Positions 7,783 to 16,794 of a stretch of 59,411 bases of DNA are shown one piece after another. Source of the stretch: Streptacidiphilus neutrinimicus (GTDB lineage Bacteria > Actinomycetota > Actinomycetes > Streptomycetales > Streptomycetaceae); contig NZ_BBPO01000015.1 in the NCBI RefSeq assembly GCF_000787815.1, positions 11,763-71,173 on the forward strand. Reading direction: 5' to 3'. The notes below the pieces were generated by a model that was not told where the DNA came from, made no database searches, and worked only from the letters and a program-made list of their open reading frames with translations. The translations under genes and the position numbers were made by a program. How positions within the stretch are numbered: position 1 is the stretch's first letter; each line of letters opens with the position of its first letter.

Positions 7783-7808
7783 TTTTGAACTGACCGGTCA
7801 GTACAAAA
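7783..7808. promoter_or_regulatory. 26-bp palindromic operator, probable TetR site
   Basis: The 14-bp core ACTGACCGGTCAGT (7789-7802) is perfectly palindromic and is flanked by TTTTG and CAAAA arms. The whole 26-bp site has 12 of 13 symmetric positions matching. A second, overlapping imperfect palindrome GTACAAAAATGTAC follows (7801-7814). It lies about 30 nt upstream of the first gene of the ATPase-permease-tetR operon, where a repressor would block transcription. Binding by the TetR protein encoded at 4253-4876 is inferred. Confidence 0.75.
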
Positions 7809-7863
7809 ATGTACCACCGAAGACGCCACCGTGCGGCGAAGGGGGGCGAATCGGGCGGGTCCG

Positions 7864-8520
7864 TCAGGCGGGTCGGGCGAGGCCCGCGTCGTAGGCGATG
7901 ATCACGGCGTGGACGCGGTCGCGGGCGCCCAGCTTGGAGAGGACGCGGCTGACGTGGGTCTTCACCGTCGACTCCGACAGGACCAGGCGCGTGGCGATCT
8001 CACTGTTCGTCAGGCCCTGGGCGACCGCCTCCAGGACCTCGCGCTCACGGTGGGAGAGGAGCGCGATGCGGGGGTCGGTGTCCGGCTCGCGGGAGGGCGC
8101 GCCGGAGGTGAAGGCGTCCAGGAGGCGGCGGGTCATCGCCGGCGCGACGACGGCGTCGCCCCCCGCCACGGCGCGGATGCCGGAGAGGAGCTCGTCCGGG
8201 CGGGCGTCCTTGAGCAGGAAGCCGCTCGCGCCCGCGCGCAGCGCGCCGTAGGCGTACTCGTCGAGGTCGAAGGTGGTGAGCACCAGGACCCGCGACCGGT
8301 CACCCGCCGCGACGATGCGGCGGGTGGCCTCGATGCCGTCCATGCCGGGCATCCGGATGTCCATCAGCACCACGTCCGGCCGCAGTTCGGCCGTCAGCCG
8401 GACGGCCTCCGCGCCGTGCGCCGCCTCGCCGACCACGGAGGTCTCGGGGCTGCTCTCCAGCAGCATGCGGAAGCCCATCCGCTGCAACGGCTGGTCGTCC
8501 ACGATCAGCACGGTGGTCAC
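7864..8520 (-). CDS. NarL/LuxR-family response regulator
   Basis: A 218-aa regulator. The receiver domain spans residues 3-120, with acidic pair D8/D9, phospho-acceptor D54 (LMDIRMPGMDG) and Lys in GFLLKDA. The C-terminal LuxR-type HTH (LSHREREVLEAVAQGLTNSEIA ... STVKTHVSRVLSKL) spans about 150-210. GTG at 8520 overlaps the stop codon of the upstream histidine kinase gene (GTGA), so the pair is coupled. It is the last gene of a four-gene operon with an ABC ATPase and permease. Regulation of that transporter, perhaps in response to antibiotic or envelope stress, is inferred from context. Confidence 0.92.
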   Translation of the reverse strand: MTTVLIVDDQPLQRMGFRMLLESSPETSVVGEAAHGAEAVRLTAELRPDVVLMDIRMPGMDGIEATRRIVAAGDRSRVLVLTTFDLDEYAYGALRAGASGFLLKDARPDELLSGIRAVAGGDAVVAPAMTRRLLDAFTSGAPSREPDTDPRIALLSHREREVLEAVAQGLTNSEIATRLVLSESTVKTHVSRVLSKLGARDRVHAVIIAYDAGLARPA

Positions 8521-9920
8521 GCCTTGCCGCCTTCCCTTGGAAGCCCGCCGCCGTCGAGCTTAGGGCCCGCCGCCGGGCCGCCCGGCAGCGGCAGGGTCGC
8601 GGCGACGGACCAGCCGCCCCCGGGACGCGGTCCGGCGGACACCGTGCCGCCGGCGAGCGCGGCGCGCTCGCGCAGGCCGATCAGGCCGTGGCCGGGGCCC
8701 GGACCGGGTGAGGGGCTGTCGCCGTCCTCGCCGCCGGAGTCGTCGACGCGGACCCGGACCTCCCCGGAGCGGGCGTCGGCCGTCACCGAGACGCGGACGT
8801 CGGTGCCGGGACCGGCGTGCTTGAGGCTGTTGGTCAGCGCCTCCTGGACGATCCGGTAGACGGCCAGCTGCAGACCGGGCGGCAGCGCGGAGGTGTGCCC
8901 CGAGGCGGTGTAGGTGACGGTCGGCCCGGCCGAGCGCAGCCGCTCGCACAGCGCGCCCAGCTCGGCCGTCCCGGGTTGCGGGTGCAGTTCCGCCGCGCCC
9001 GTTCGTTCGGCGCCCGTCTCCCGGGCGACGGCGAGGGAGACGGCCGGCTCGGCGCCGTCGCCGGACGCGGCCTCCGTGTCCGGGACCTCCGCGCGCAGCG
9101 CGCCGAGGGTGCGGCGCAGCTCGCCCAGCGACTCGCGGCCGGTCTCGGCGATGATCCGCAGCACCTCGGGGCCGCGTTCGGGCCGCAGCGCGGCCTGGGC
9201 GGCGCCGCCGTCGGCGAGGCCGATGATGACGGCCAGGCTGTGGCCGACGATGTCGTGCAGCTCGCGCGAGACCCGGGCCCGTTCGTCGGCCGCCGCGAGG
9301 CGCTCGCGCTGCTCGCGCTCGACCTCCAGCGTCGCGGCGCGGTCGGCGAGCGCCGCCAGCTGCCCCTGCCTGATCCGGGCCGCCAGGCCGAGGGCCGCGG
9401 CGGCCGTCGCGGCGCAGGCGACGAAGAAGAGGCCGGTCCAGGGCCGCCGGGCGAGCGGCTCGACCCGCCAGGCCAGGACCGCGATGCAGGGCAGGACCGC
9501 GGCTGCGACCCAGGGCAGCCGTCGCGGCGGCGAGTACCGGGCCACGCCGTAGAGGGCGATCATCAGACTGATGTCGCTGTGCAGTGCGACGCCGAGGGCC
9601 CACTGCGCCGCGCAGACGCCCAGCACGATCCAGAAGACCGTCAGCGGCGCACGCCGCCGCCACCCGAGCGGCACCGCCTGGGCGGCGGCGGTCAGCGCGC
9701 TCACCCACAGCGGGACGGAGTTCACCCCGAAGAGGGTGTGGTGCTCGCCGTCGCGGAAGAGATCGGCGAGCCCGATGAGCAGCACGAACAGGGCGATGAC
9801 CGAGTCCAGCACCTGCGGGTGCGCCCGGTCGGCCGCACGCACGCGGAGCCAGCCGCGGGCGACGGGGTGTCCGGCCAGGTGCTCCCAGAGGGGATCGGTG
9901 CCGTGCGTCGTACTGCTCAT
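8517..9920 (-). CDS. Sensor histidine kinase (HisKA_3 type)
   Basis: A 467-aa NarL-partner kinase. The N-terminal half has about five membrane segments (residues ~40-165). A coiled linker follows (LEVEREQRERLAAADERARV), then the phospho-acceptor motif SRELHDIVGHSLAVI and a C-terminal HATPase domain (VQEALTNSLKHAG ... DDSGGED ... GHGLIGLRERA). ATG at 9920 is used. No Shine-Dalgarno precedes it, but TAACCC lies 5 nt upstream, so initiation may be leaderless or depend on readthrough from the permease gene that ends 25 nt upstream. Its stop overlaps the regulator start at 8520. Confidence 0.9.
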   Translation of the reverse strand: MSSTTHGTDPLWEHLAGHPVARGWLRVRAADRAHPQVLDSVIALFVLLIGLADLFRDGEHHTLFGVNSVPLWVSALTAAAQAVPLGWRRRAPLTVFWIVLGVCAAQWALGVALHSDISLMIALYGVARYSPPRRLPWVAAAVLPCIAVLAWRVEPLARRPWTGLFFVACAATAAAALGLAARIRQGQLAALADRAATLEVEREQRERLAAADERARVSRELHDIVGHSLAVIIGLADGGAAQAALRPERGPEVLRIIAETGRESLGELRRTLGALRAEVPDTEAASGDGAEPAVSLAVARETGAERTGAAELHPQPGTAELGALCERLRSAGPTVTYTASGHTSALPPGLQLAVYRIVQEALTNSLKHAGPGTDVRVSVTADARSGEVRVRVDDSGGEDGDSPSPGPGPGHGLIGLRERAALAGGTVSAGPRPGGGWSVAATLPLPGGPAAGPKLDGGGLPREGGKA

Positions 9921-9945
9921 CGGGAGGGTTACCAAGCGGTCGCTG

Positions 9946-10788
9946 CTAGCTGTCGGAACGCAGCAAACGGTACGCCGCGCCGATCAGGGCGGCCACGACC
10001 CACGCGCACAGGACGGCGAGACCGGCGCCCGGGCTCAGCGTGCCCGACCCCTGGTGCAGGGCGATGATCGACCCGCCCGCGCCGCCCTCGAGACCCGGGA
10101 GGTACGGGGAGACGTCCGGCTTCCAGCTGCTGGGCAGGATGTCCAGGAAGACCGGCAGCAGCATCAGCAGGACCACCAGCAGCGAGATGCCGCCGGCCAC
10201 CGAGCGGACCAGCATGCCGAGCGCCGCGCCGAGCACCGCGATGAGCGCCAGGTACAGACCGGCGCCGAAGAGGCAGCGCAGCACCCCGGAGGAGGAGAGC
10301 GTCAGCGCGATCGCCTTGCCGTGCAGGAAGGGCTCCCCGCCGAGGAAGGACAGGAAGGCGCCGACGGTGGCCACGACGATGACGACGCCGAAGTAGACGA
10401 GCACCTTGGCGCCCAGCACCGGCAGGCGCTTCGGCACCGCGGCCAGGGTCGAGCGGATCAGACCGGTCGTGTACTCGCCGGCGGTGGCCAGCACGCCGAG
10501 CACGCCGAGGGCCAGCTGGGCCAGCTCGGTGCTGCGCAGCGCGATCGTCACGGCGTCGTGCGCGTCGGCGCTCGGGCCGCGCAGGGCGCTCGGGTCGTAC
10601 CGGTAGGCGCCCATGATGCCGATGCCGACCAGCAGCAGCGCGGCCACGGCCAGCGTGATCCAGGTCGAGCGGAGCGAGAGGAACTTCGACCACTCGCTGC
10701 GCACGACGCGCGCGAAGGTCACCTTGTACTCGGGTCGATTCGCCGGGGCGTCGGCGATCCCGGACGTCGCGGTCAGCGTCGCGCTCAT
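9946..10788 (-). CDS. ABC-2 type transporter permease
   Basis: A 280-aa protein beginning MSATLTATSG, with six predicted membrane segments (first near residues 40-60, last near 250-270) and the conserved start of this family (FARVVRSEWSKFLSLRSTW). The interior motif ATAGEYTTGLIRSTLAAVPKR is a hallmark of actinobacterial ABC-2 permeases that export drugs or peptides. ATG at 10788 overlaps the ATPase stop (ATGA) and has GGAAGGGAG upstream. It forms a transporter with the upstream ATPase; the kinase-regulator pair follows. Confidence 0.92.
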   Translation of the reverse strand: MSATLTATSGIADAPANRPEYKVTFARVVRSEWSKFLSLRSTWITLAVAALLLVGIGIMGAYRYDPSALRGPSADAHDAVTIALRSTELAQLALGVLGVLATAGEYTTGLIRSTLAAVPKRLPVLGAKVLVYFGVVIVVATVGAFLSFLGGEPFLHGKAIALTLSSSGVLRCLFGAGLYLALIAVLGAALGMLVRSVAGGISLLVVLLMLLPVFLDILPSSWKPDVSPYLPGLEGGAGGSIIALHQGSGTLSPGAGLAVLCAWVVAALIGAAYRLLRSDS

Positions 10789-11738
10789 GCGGCCACGCTC
10801 CCTTCCGGCGCACCGGTCTGGGATGCGCTGCCGGCGTTGCTGCGGTACTCGACGGTGTCCCCGGTCAGCGTCATGAACGCCTCCTCCAGGGAGACCGCCT
10901 GCGGGGTCAGCTCGAAGACGGCGATGCCGGCGTCGGCGGCCGCCTGGCCGATCTGACGCGCGCTCAGGCCGGAGACGGCCAGCGTCTCGGAGCCGGCCTC
11001 GCCGGTCACGGTGACGTCCGGGCCCAGCAGCACCTCGCGCAGGCGCGCGGAGTCGGCGGAGACGACCTTGACGCTGTCGCCGCCCGCCTGGTCGATGAAG
11101 TCCGCCACGGTGGTGTCGGCCATCAGCCGGCCGCGGCCGATGATCACCAGATTGGTCGCGGTCAGCGCCATCTCGCTCATCAGGTGCGAGGAGACGAAGA
11201 CGGTGCGGCCCTGCTCGGCGAGGTTCGTCAGGAGCGTGCGGATCCACAGCACGCCCTCCGGATCGAGACCGTTGACCGGCTCGTCCAGCATGATCGTCTG
11301 CGGGTCGCCGAGGAGTGCGGCGGCGATGCCGAGGCGCTGGCCCATGCCGAGGGAGAAGGCGCCGGCGCGCTTCTTGGCCACCTTGCCGAGACCGGTCAGC
11401 TCGATCACCTCGTCCACCCGGCGGCGCGGGATGCCGTGGGTCAGCGCGAGCGCGTGGAGGTGGTTGTAGGCGGAGCGCCCCGGGTGGATGGAACGGGCCT
11501 CCAGCAGCGCGCCGACCTCCTGCAGGGGCGCGGCGTGCTGGGCGTAGCGCTTGCCGTTCACGGTGACGCTGCCGCTGGTGGGCGCGTCCAGTCCGAGGAT
11601 CATGCGCATGGTGGTCGACTTCCCGGCCCCGTTGGGGCCGAGGAAGCCGGTGACCACACCGGGCTTGACGGTGAAGTGCAGGTCGTCCACGGCGGTCTTG
11701 TCGCCGTAGCGCTTGACCAGATGCTGGATTTCGATCAC
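10785..11738 (-). CDS. ABC transporter ATP-binding protein (drug-efflux type)
   Basis: A 317-aa ATPase starting VIEIQHLVKRYGDKTAV. Walker A is GPNGAGKST, the signature is FSLGMGQRLGIAAALL and Walker B is IMLDEPVNGLDPEG; the His-loop is in FVSSHLMSE. A C-terminal extension of about 80 residues is usual for this drug-efflux subfamily. GTG at 11738 is chosen from the conserved N-terminus. No Shine-Dalgarno precedes it, but TAGTGT sits 7 nt upstream, consistent with a leaderless transcript that starts the four-gene operon. The longer frame running to 12050 crosses a repeat element and is not coding. Confidence 0.92.
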   Translation of the reverse strand: MIEIQHLVKRYGDKTAVDDLHFTVKPGVVTGFLGPNGAGKSTTMRMILGLDAPTSGSVTVNGKRYAQHAAPLQEVGALLEARSIHPGRSAYNHLHALALTHGIPRRRVDEVIELTGLGKVAKKRAGAFSLGMGQRLGIAAALLGDPQTIMLDEPVNGLDPEGVLWIRTLLTNLAEQGRTVFVSSHLMSEMALTATNLVIIGRGRLMADTTVADFIDQAGGDSVKVVSADSARLREVLLGPDVTVTGEAGSETLAVSGLSARQIGQAAADAGIAVFELTPQAVSLEEAFMTLTGDTVEYRSNAGSASQTGAPEGSVAA

Positions 11739-11859
11739 ACCAGACACACTACGAGCGCAACGGCCTGCGGCCCCGGCACACGGGGACCGTTCCGCCAGCC
11801 GTGACGGTACCCCGGTACTACCGCCCCCTAATCCCCAAGAGGTAGCCGCAATCTCCTCC
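11739..11859. other. Non-coding stretch upstream of the ABC operon
   Basis: The promoter region of the minus-strand transporter operon, with the probable TAGTGT -10 element at about 11746-11751. No gene is seen. The remainder, up to 12105, is occupied by the inverted-repeat element described separately. Confidence 0.4.
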
Positions 11860-12072
11860 AGGGGCGCGAGGCTCTGCTGATGTGCGGCTACGCCGCCTGG
11901 TCGCGACAGGTCACAGACGCTCCCGCAGGCGGGTGCACCACCCCGGGGGGGCCCGGGGAACTGCGCGACAAGCCACTCACGCAGGGGAGCCCCGAACGCG
12001 CGGGGCCATCCGCCCAGGGTGGTTCTCGCGCCCGCGCGGCGGAGCCGCACATCGGCAGAGCCCCGCGCCCCT
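11860..12072. repeat. 213-bp element with 37-bp terminal inverted repeats (repeat family copy A)
   Basis: The left arm (11860-11896, starting AGGGGCGCGAGGCTCTGC) and right arm (12036-12072, ending AGAGCCCCGCGCCCCT) are inverted copies with 34 of 37 matches. The interior holds ACTGCGCGACAAGCCAC (11960-11976), CCGAACGCGC and CCATCCGCC. The same order of blocks recurs at 51667-51806 and 55856-55972. It lies between the stop of the terpene cyclase gene and the start of the ABC operon. It has no coding potential. A mobile miniature element or a transcription-terminating repeat are both possible. Confidence 0.75.
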
Positions 12073-12105
12073 TACGTGAGTGCGACTACCTGCGGGAGCG
12101 CGTTC

Positions 12106-13137
12106 TCAGAGCAGCTCTTCCAGGTAGTTCGGCTGGTCGATGGGCAGCGCGCCCTCCGGGCGGTAGCGGAGGGTGCTCGCCTCCCAGGCGAAGTAGCCGC
12201 GCATCCAGTCGCCCATGCCGTCGACGTAGCGCAGCACCGCTGCGCCCTCCTCCCTGCTGCAGCCGAGCCCCAGCACCGTGCCGGGGATCTGCTCCGCCAG
12301 GGCGAAGAACTCGTCCACCATCCCTTGTGCCTCGTCGCGGACCAGCGCGAACGCGCCCTCGCGGCTGATGCCGCGGTCCCGCTGGGTGATCACGGCGAGG
12401 TTGTAGACGTCCCCGCGCGGGGCCTCCTTGGCGTAGGAGTAGACGTCGTTGTTGACCGCGGGGGCGTCCCCGGCGAGCCGACGCATCAGCGTCAACTGCG
12501 GGTTGTGGTACGCGGTCGCGGGCACCTCGCCGAGGACGCGTTCGACGAGGTCGAGGACGGTGTCGACGCCGGACGCCCCGCGGCGCAGCACCAGGTAGGC
12601 CGCCCGGCTCGGGCGGGAGTCGGGCAGGGCGCGGCCGAGCGCCTCGCTCGGGTGGGCCATGAAGTAGCCCTCCCAGTGGAACGCCGCCCGGGCGCGCCAG
12701 CGCGCGGACATGCCCTGGCTGCCGCGACGCCACAGGTCGGCGAAGGCCGACTCGACGGGGGAGGGGTTCTCCGGCGCGCGGCCGGTGTGCAGGGTGGTGA
12801 TCAGCGGCGCGCACACGCGCGCCACCTCGGCGGGACGCTCGCCGCGCTCGCCGTCGAACTGGTCGTCGAAGAGGAAGTAGAAGGCGCACTGGTCGACCGC
12901 GAGGCACAGGTCGGCCAGATCCGCGTCGGGAAAGCTGGTCGCGGCCAACTCGGGGATGGACCAGCGGTCGTAGAGTAGCTGCGCGCGCTCCTCGCGCAGC
13001 ATGCCGTGGGCTCTGAGCCACTGGAGGTTGTGTCGTGCGGCGGCTTCCAGCAGTGGGTTGCGCCGGAGCGGGCCGGGGATGCGAATGACCTCCCCGGTTC
13101 CGTGCGTCTGCTCCTGATGGTGCATCAGTTCATGCAT
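12106..13137 (-). CDS. Class I terpene cyclase (sesquiterpene synthase type)
   Basis: A 343-aa terpene synthase. The metal-binding motif DDQFD lies at residues 91-95, the pyrophosphate sensor Arg near 185-186, the NSE triad N230/S234/E238 (NDVYSYAKE) and the RY pair R324/Y325 near the C-terminus. All catalytic elements are intact and the length is typical of bacterial sesquiterpene cyclases acting on farnesyl diphosphate. The product cannot be named. ATG at 13137 is chosen for the GAGGAGG 8 nt upstream; the frame continues to 13299 without a ribosome site. No prenyltransferase or P450 gene is adjacent, but a large ATPase/LuxR-type regulator is divergent from it. Confidence 0.92.
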   Translation of the reverse strand: MHELMHHQEQTHGTGEVIRIPGPLRRNPLLEAAARHNLQWLRAHGMLREERAQLLYDRWSIPELAATSFPDADLADLCLAVDQCAFYFLFDDQFDGERGERPAEVARVCAPLITTLHTGRAPENPSPVESAFADLWRRGSQGMSARWRARAAFHWEGYFMAHPSEALGRALPDSRPSRAAYLVLRRGASGVDTVLDLVERVLGEVPATAYHNPQLTLMRRLAGDAPAVNNDVYSYAKEAPRGDVYNLAVITQRDRGISREGAFALVRDEAQGMVDEFFALAEQIPGTVLGLGCSREEGAAVLRYVDGMGDWMRGYFAWEASTLRYRPEGALPIDQPNYLEELL

Positions 13138-13188
13138 CAGCTCGTCCTCCTCTGCCCCTGGTCTGACGGCTCGGTGGTCCCCCTGTAC

Positions 13189-13242
13189 GAACCGATTACG
13201 ACGGTAGCTGAACCGATCACTCCTGTTGAGTAATCGATCGGT
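13189..13242. promoter_or_regulatory. Repeated GAACCGATYAC boxes upstream of the terpene cyclase
   Basis: GAACCGATTAC (13189-13199) and GAACCGATCAC (13210-13220) are direct repeats exactly 21 bp apart, about two helical turns. GATCGGT (13236-13242) is an inverted partner of ACCGATC (13212-13218). They sit in an AT-rich patch 50-105 nt upstream of the cyclase start, between it and the divergent regulator gene. An activator binding array is likely; the binding protein is unknown. Confidence 0.5.
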
Positions 13243-13414
13243 CATATGCTCAATTATCCAACAGAGTTGGCGTATCTGATCTGTCTTGAGCATTGCCAAA
13301 GGATCCTCCGATGCGCCAGCGCGAGGCCTCTGCGCTGGTTAACCTCGAAGTCGGGGGTGGGCCCAAGCGAGGCCGGCCGGCGGGTCAAGAGAACGGGCAG
13401 GAGCGGAGCGAGCC

Positions 13415-16336
13415 GTGGACGATCGACAGCTCTACGAGCGCGAGGAACCGATCGGCCTGGGCGCACGCGCCCTCGCCCGGCTGAAGGCGGACGTCGCCGC
13501 GGGCGACACCAGTCCCGGCGGTCTGCTGCTCTACCGGGGCGCGGCCGGCTTCGGCAAGACGAGCCTGCTGGGCCGCCTGCGCGCGGCGGTCAACACCGAC
13601 CGCGGCGCCCAGATCCTGCTCTTCGCCAGGGCCACCGAACAGCAGCAGGGCGCGCCGTTCCACGTGGCCCGTAGCCTGCTGCAACCCGCCCTCGCGAACC
13701 TGCACGAGGCGGACCGCCGGGAGATGTTCGGCGGCTGGTACGACATCGCCGCGCCGGCCCTCGGCCTCACCCCCGCGGAGGCCGGCAGCCCGGCCGACCC
13801 GACGGGTGTGCAGGAGGCGCTCAGCTGGGTCATGACGCAACTGGCGGTGCGCCAAGGGCCCTTGCTGGTGGTGGTCGACGACCTGCACTGGGCGGACGCG
13901 GAATCGAGCCAGTGGCTCGCGAGCTACGTCGGCCAGATTCAGCACTTGCCGATGCTGGTCGCCCTGGCGTATCGGAGCGACGAGCTCGAGCCTTCCCTGG
14001 ACGACCTGCTGCTGCGCGAGGTGCGCGAGCTCGGCACCCGCGGCCACAGCGTCGAGTTGCAGAAGCTCTCCCCGAACGCCGTCGAGGCGATGGTCCGCAC
14101 CCGCCTCGGCGAGGACGCGGACGACGTGTTCTGCCGCACCTGCTGGTCCATCACCAACGGCAACCCCTTCTTCGTCACCAGCCTCATCGACCGCCTGAGC
14201 GAGCAGGACGTCCCGCCGATCGAGGAGAGCCAGGACCAGCTGCGCGCGCTCGCCGCGCTCAGCGGCGCCCGCGACATCGGCCGCCGCCTCGAACGGCTCG
14301 GCACCGACGTGCAGCGCACCGCCTTCGCCGCCGCGGTGCTGGACATCCCGTTCGACCTGGAGCTGATCTCCCGGGTCGCGGGCCTTCCGTTCAACTAGGC
14401 GCAGACGGCCGTCGACAAGCTGGTCGGCGACCAGATGCTCACCCGTTCCGGGCACGAGTTCCACTTCTCGCACCCCACCGTGGCCAGCGCCGTCTACCAG
14501 TCGATCACCTTCCCTGCGATGCGCACCAGCATCCACAGCAAGGCGGCCGACGAGGTGATCGCCTCGGGCAGGGGCGGCATGGCCGCGGCCTCCCGCCACC
14601 TGATCGAGCTCTACCCCGACGACAACCCCACCGTCGTGCACCAGCTGCGGCAGGCCGCCCACGAGCACCTCGCCATGGGCGCGCCGGACGCCGCCAAGCG
14701 CTGTCTGGAGCGCGCGCTGCGCGAGCCCCCGGCGGAGGAGGAGATGGCGGAGGTCCGCTACGAGCTGGGCTGCGCGGTCATGCTGCGCGACCCGGACCTG
14801 ACCGTCCGCCAGCTGCAGATGGCGCTCGACGAGGTGCCCGGCCTGGAGCCGGAGCACCGGCTGAACGCCGTGCTCCGGCTCGGCCAGGCGCTCACGCACA
14901 GCAACCGCGTCACCGAGGCCGTCGAGCTGACCCGCGAGGAGGTGGCCCGGATGCCGGACGGCCCCGCGCGCACCAGGCTGCAGGCGGCGTCCTTCATGTT
15001 GCGGCTGCTGCGCCGCAACGACCCGGCGGGGCGCGAGACCTCGCGCGAGCTGGAGCTGCTGGTCCGGCAGCAGACCGGACGCACGGATCCGGAGGCGCGC
15101 TCGGTCCAGGTGCTGCGCGCCTGGGATCTCACGATGCGGGGCGAGAGCTCGTCCGAGGCGCTGGCCTTCGCCGATCTCGGCATGGACAGCGGCCGTCCGG
15201 TGGAAGGCCTCGGCTGGACCAACCAGGTCCTGGGCTTCGAGATCCCGGTCATGCTCGGCGTCGCCTACCTCTACAACGACCGCCTCGACCGCGCCCGCAG
15301 CCTCTTCATGGACGCGGCCTACGAGTTCGAGATGATGGGTTGGAGCGGCGGCCACCTGGGCTTCGCCAACTTCTTCCAGGCCCTGGTGATGTTCCGTCAG
15401 GGCAAGCTGGAGGACGCGGCCAAGGCGTTGCGGCCCACCCTGCTGCGCAAGGCCAAGGGGCTCGGCCCCGGCAACCCGCTGCTGTGGGACGTGGTCGCGG
15501 TCCTCTGCGACATCATGCTCGCCCAGGGGCAGGCCGACGAGGCCGCCAAGCTGGCCGAGGAGTACGGCATCCGCCCCGGCCAGTACCCGCCCGCGGCCGT
15601 GCTGCCGGACGCGCCCGCCCTGGTCGGCCGCCTGTTGCTGGCCCAGGGCCGCCGGGACGAGGCGGTGGCCGAGCTCGAGCGCCACGGCCGCGAGCTGGAC
15701 GAGCGCGGCTGGGAGAACACCGTCTGGTCCCCGTGGATGAGCACGCTCGCTCTCGCGCTGGCGGACACCGACCCGGAGCGGGCACGCTCCCTGGCCGCGG
15801 ACGCGTACGGCCGCGCCCTGCGGTCCGGAACGAACTCCGCCGAGGGCATGGCCCTGCACGCCTGGGCCAAGGTCGCCGAGCCCGCGATGGAGCTGGACCT
15901 GCTGCGCCGGGCCGTCTCCGCGCTCGGCCAGTCGCCGATCGCCTTCGAGCACGCCTCCGCCCTGGTCGACTACGGCGCGGCCCTGCGCCGGGACGGTCGG
16001 CTGCGGGATGCGGTGGCCGCCCTGGAGCAGGGCCTGGACATCGCCCGCGACTGCGGCGCGACCAGCCTGGCGGAGCGTGCCCGTCGCGAGCTGAAGGCCT
16101 CCGGCGTCAGCCCCCACCGCCTGCGGCCGATGCCATCGCGCGACCTCACCGCACTGCAGCTGCGGGCCGCCCAGCTGACGGTCGGGGGCAAGGACCGCAA
16201 CGAGGTGGCGGAGTCGCTGTCCGTCAGCCCCGCCAAGGTCGACGAGCTCCTGGCGGCGGTCTACCGCACGCTGGGCACGGACGCGAAGGGCCTCGCCGAG
16301 ACGTTGAAGGACGACCCCGGGGTCGATTCGGAATAG
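13415..16336 (+). pseudogene. LAL-type ATPase/LuxR regulator interrupted by an in-frame TAG
   Basis: One reading frame of 974 codons is broken only by a TAG at 14396-14398 (codon 328). Both sides continue the same protein: N-terminal AAA ATPase with Walker A GAAGFGKTS (residues 42-50) and Walker B LLVVVDDLHWAD, then after the stop AQTAVDKLVGDQ ... FHFSHPTVASAVY, a long TPR-like helical region, and a C-terminal divergent LuxR-type HTH (LTALQLRAAQLTVGGKDRNEVAESLSVSP). The stop context TTCAACTAGGCGCAG is one C-to-T change from Gln. GTG at 13415 has GGAGCG upstream. If translated as two pieces, 13415-14398 gives a 327-aa ATPase fragment and the first ATG after the stop (14435) a 633-aa piece. A recent nonsense mutation, sequencing error or readthrough are the options. 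Confidence 0.85.
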
Positions 16337-16398
16337 GTTGGATCGTGTCTCCGTTGTGAGCACAGGCCGAGAACCGGCCGGAAAGGCGGAACCACGAC

Positions 16399-16776
16399 AT
16401 GGCCACGATCGAGCTGACCAAGGACAACTTCAACGAAATCGTCGACAAGAACGACTTCGTTCTGATCGACTTCTGGGCGTCCTGGTGCGGTCCGTGCCGG
16501 CAGTTCGCGCCCGTCTACGACAAGGCCTCCGAGGAGAACCAGGACCTGGTCTTCGCCAAGGTCGATACGGAGGCACAGCAGGAGCTGGCCGCCGCGTTCG
16601 ACATCCGGTCGATCCCGACCCTGATGGTCATCCGCGACCGGACGGTCATCTTCGCCCAGCCGGGCGCGCTGCCCGCCCCGGCGCTGGCCGAGGTGATCAC
16701 GCAGTCCCGCGCCGTGGACATGGACGAGGTCCGGGCCAAGGTGGCGGAGCAGCAGGCCAAGCAGTCCGAGGCCTGA
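16399..16776 (+). CDS. trxA: Thioredoxin
   Basis: A 125-aa thioredoxin-fold protein with the redox motif WCGPC at residues 29-33 and the cis-proline loop RSIPTLMV. The C-terminal extension of about 15 residues (AVDMDEVRAKVAEQQAKQSEA) is slightly longer than in E. coli TrxA. It reduces cytosolic protein disulfides using thioredoxin reductase, which is not encoded here. GGAACCACGAC precedes the ATG. It follows the interrupted regulator by 62 nt and converges with a TetR gene. Confidence 0.93.
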   Translation: MATIELTKDNFNEIVDKNDFVLIDFWASWCGPCRQFAPVYDKASEENQDLVFAKVDTEAQQELAAAFDIRSIPTLMVIRDRTVIFAQPGALPAPALAEVITQSRAVDMDEVRAKVAEQQAKQSEA

Positions 16777-16794
16777 CCGGGGGTCCCGAGGTGT

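Noticed and set aside
11739-12050. N-terminal extension of the ABC ATPase frame to 12050
   Set aside because: The extension translates the inverted-repeat element and lacks homology; the conserved start is the GTG at 11738.
13385-16363. 992-codon minus-strand open frame opposite the interrupted LAL-type regulator
   Set aside because: Arises from strong third-position GC of the plus-strand gene; no recognisable domains and no proper start.
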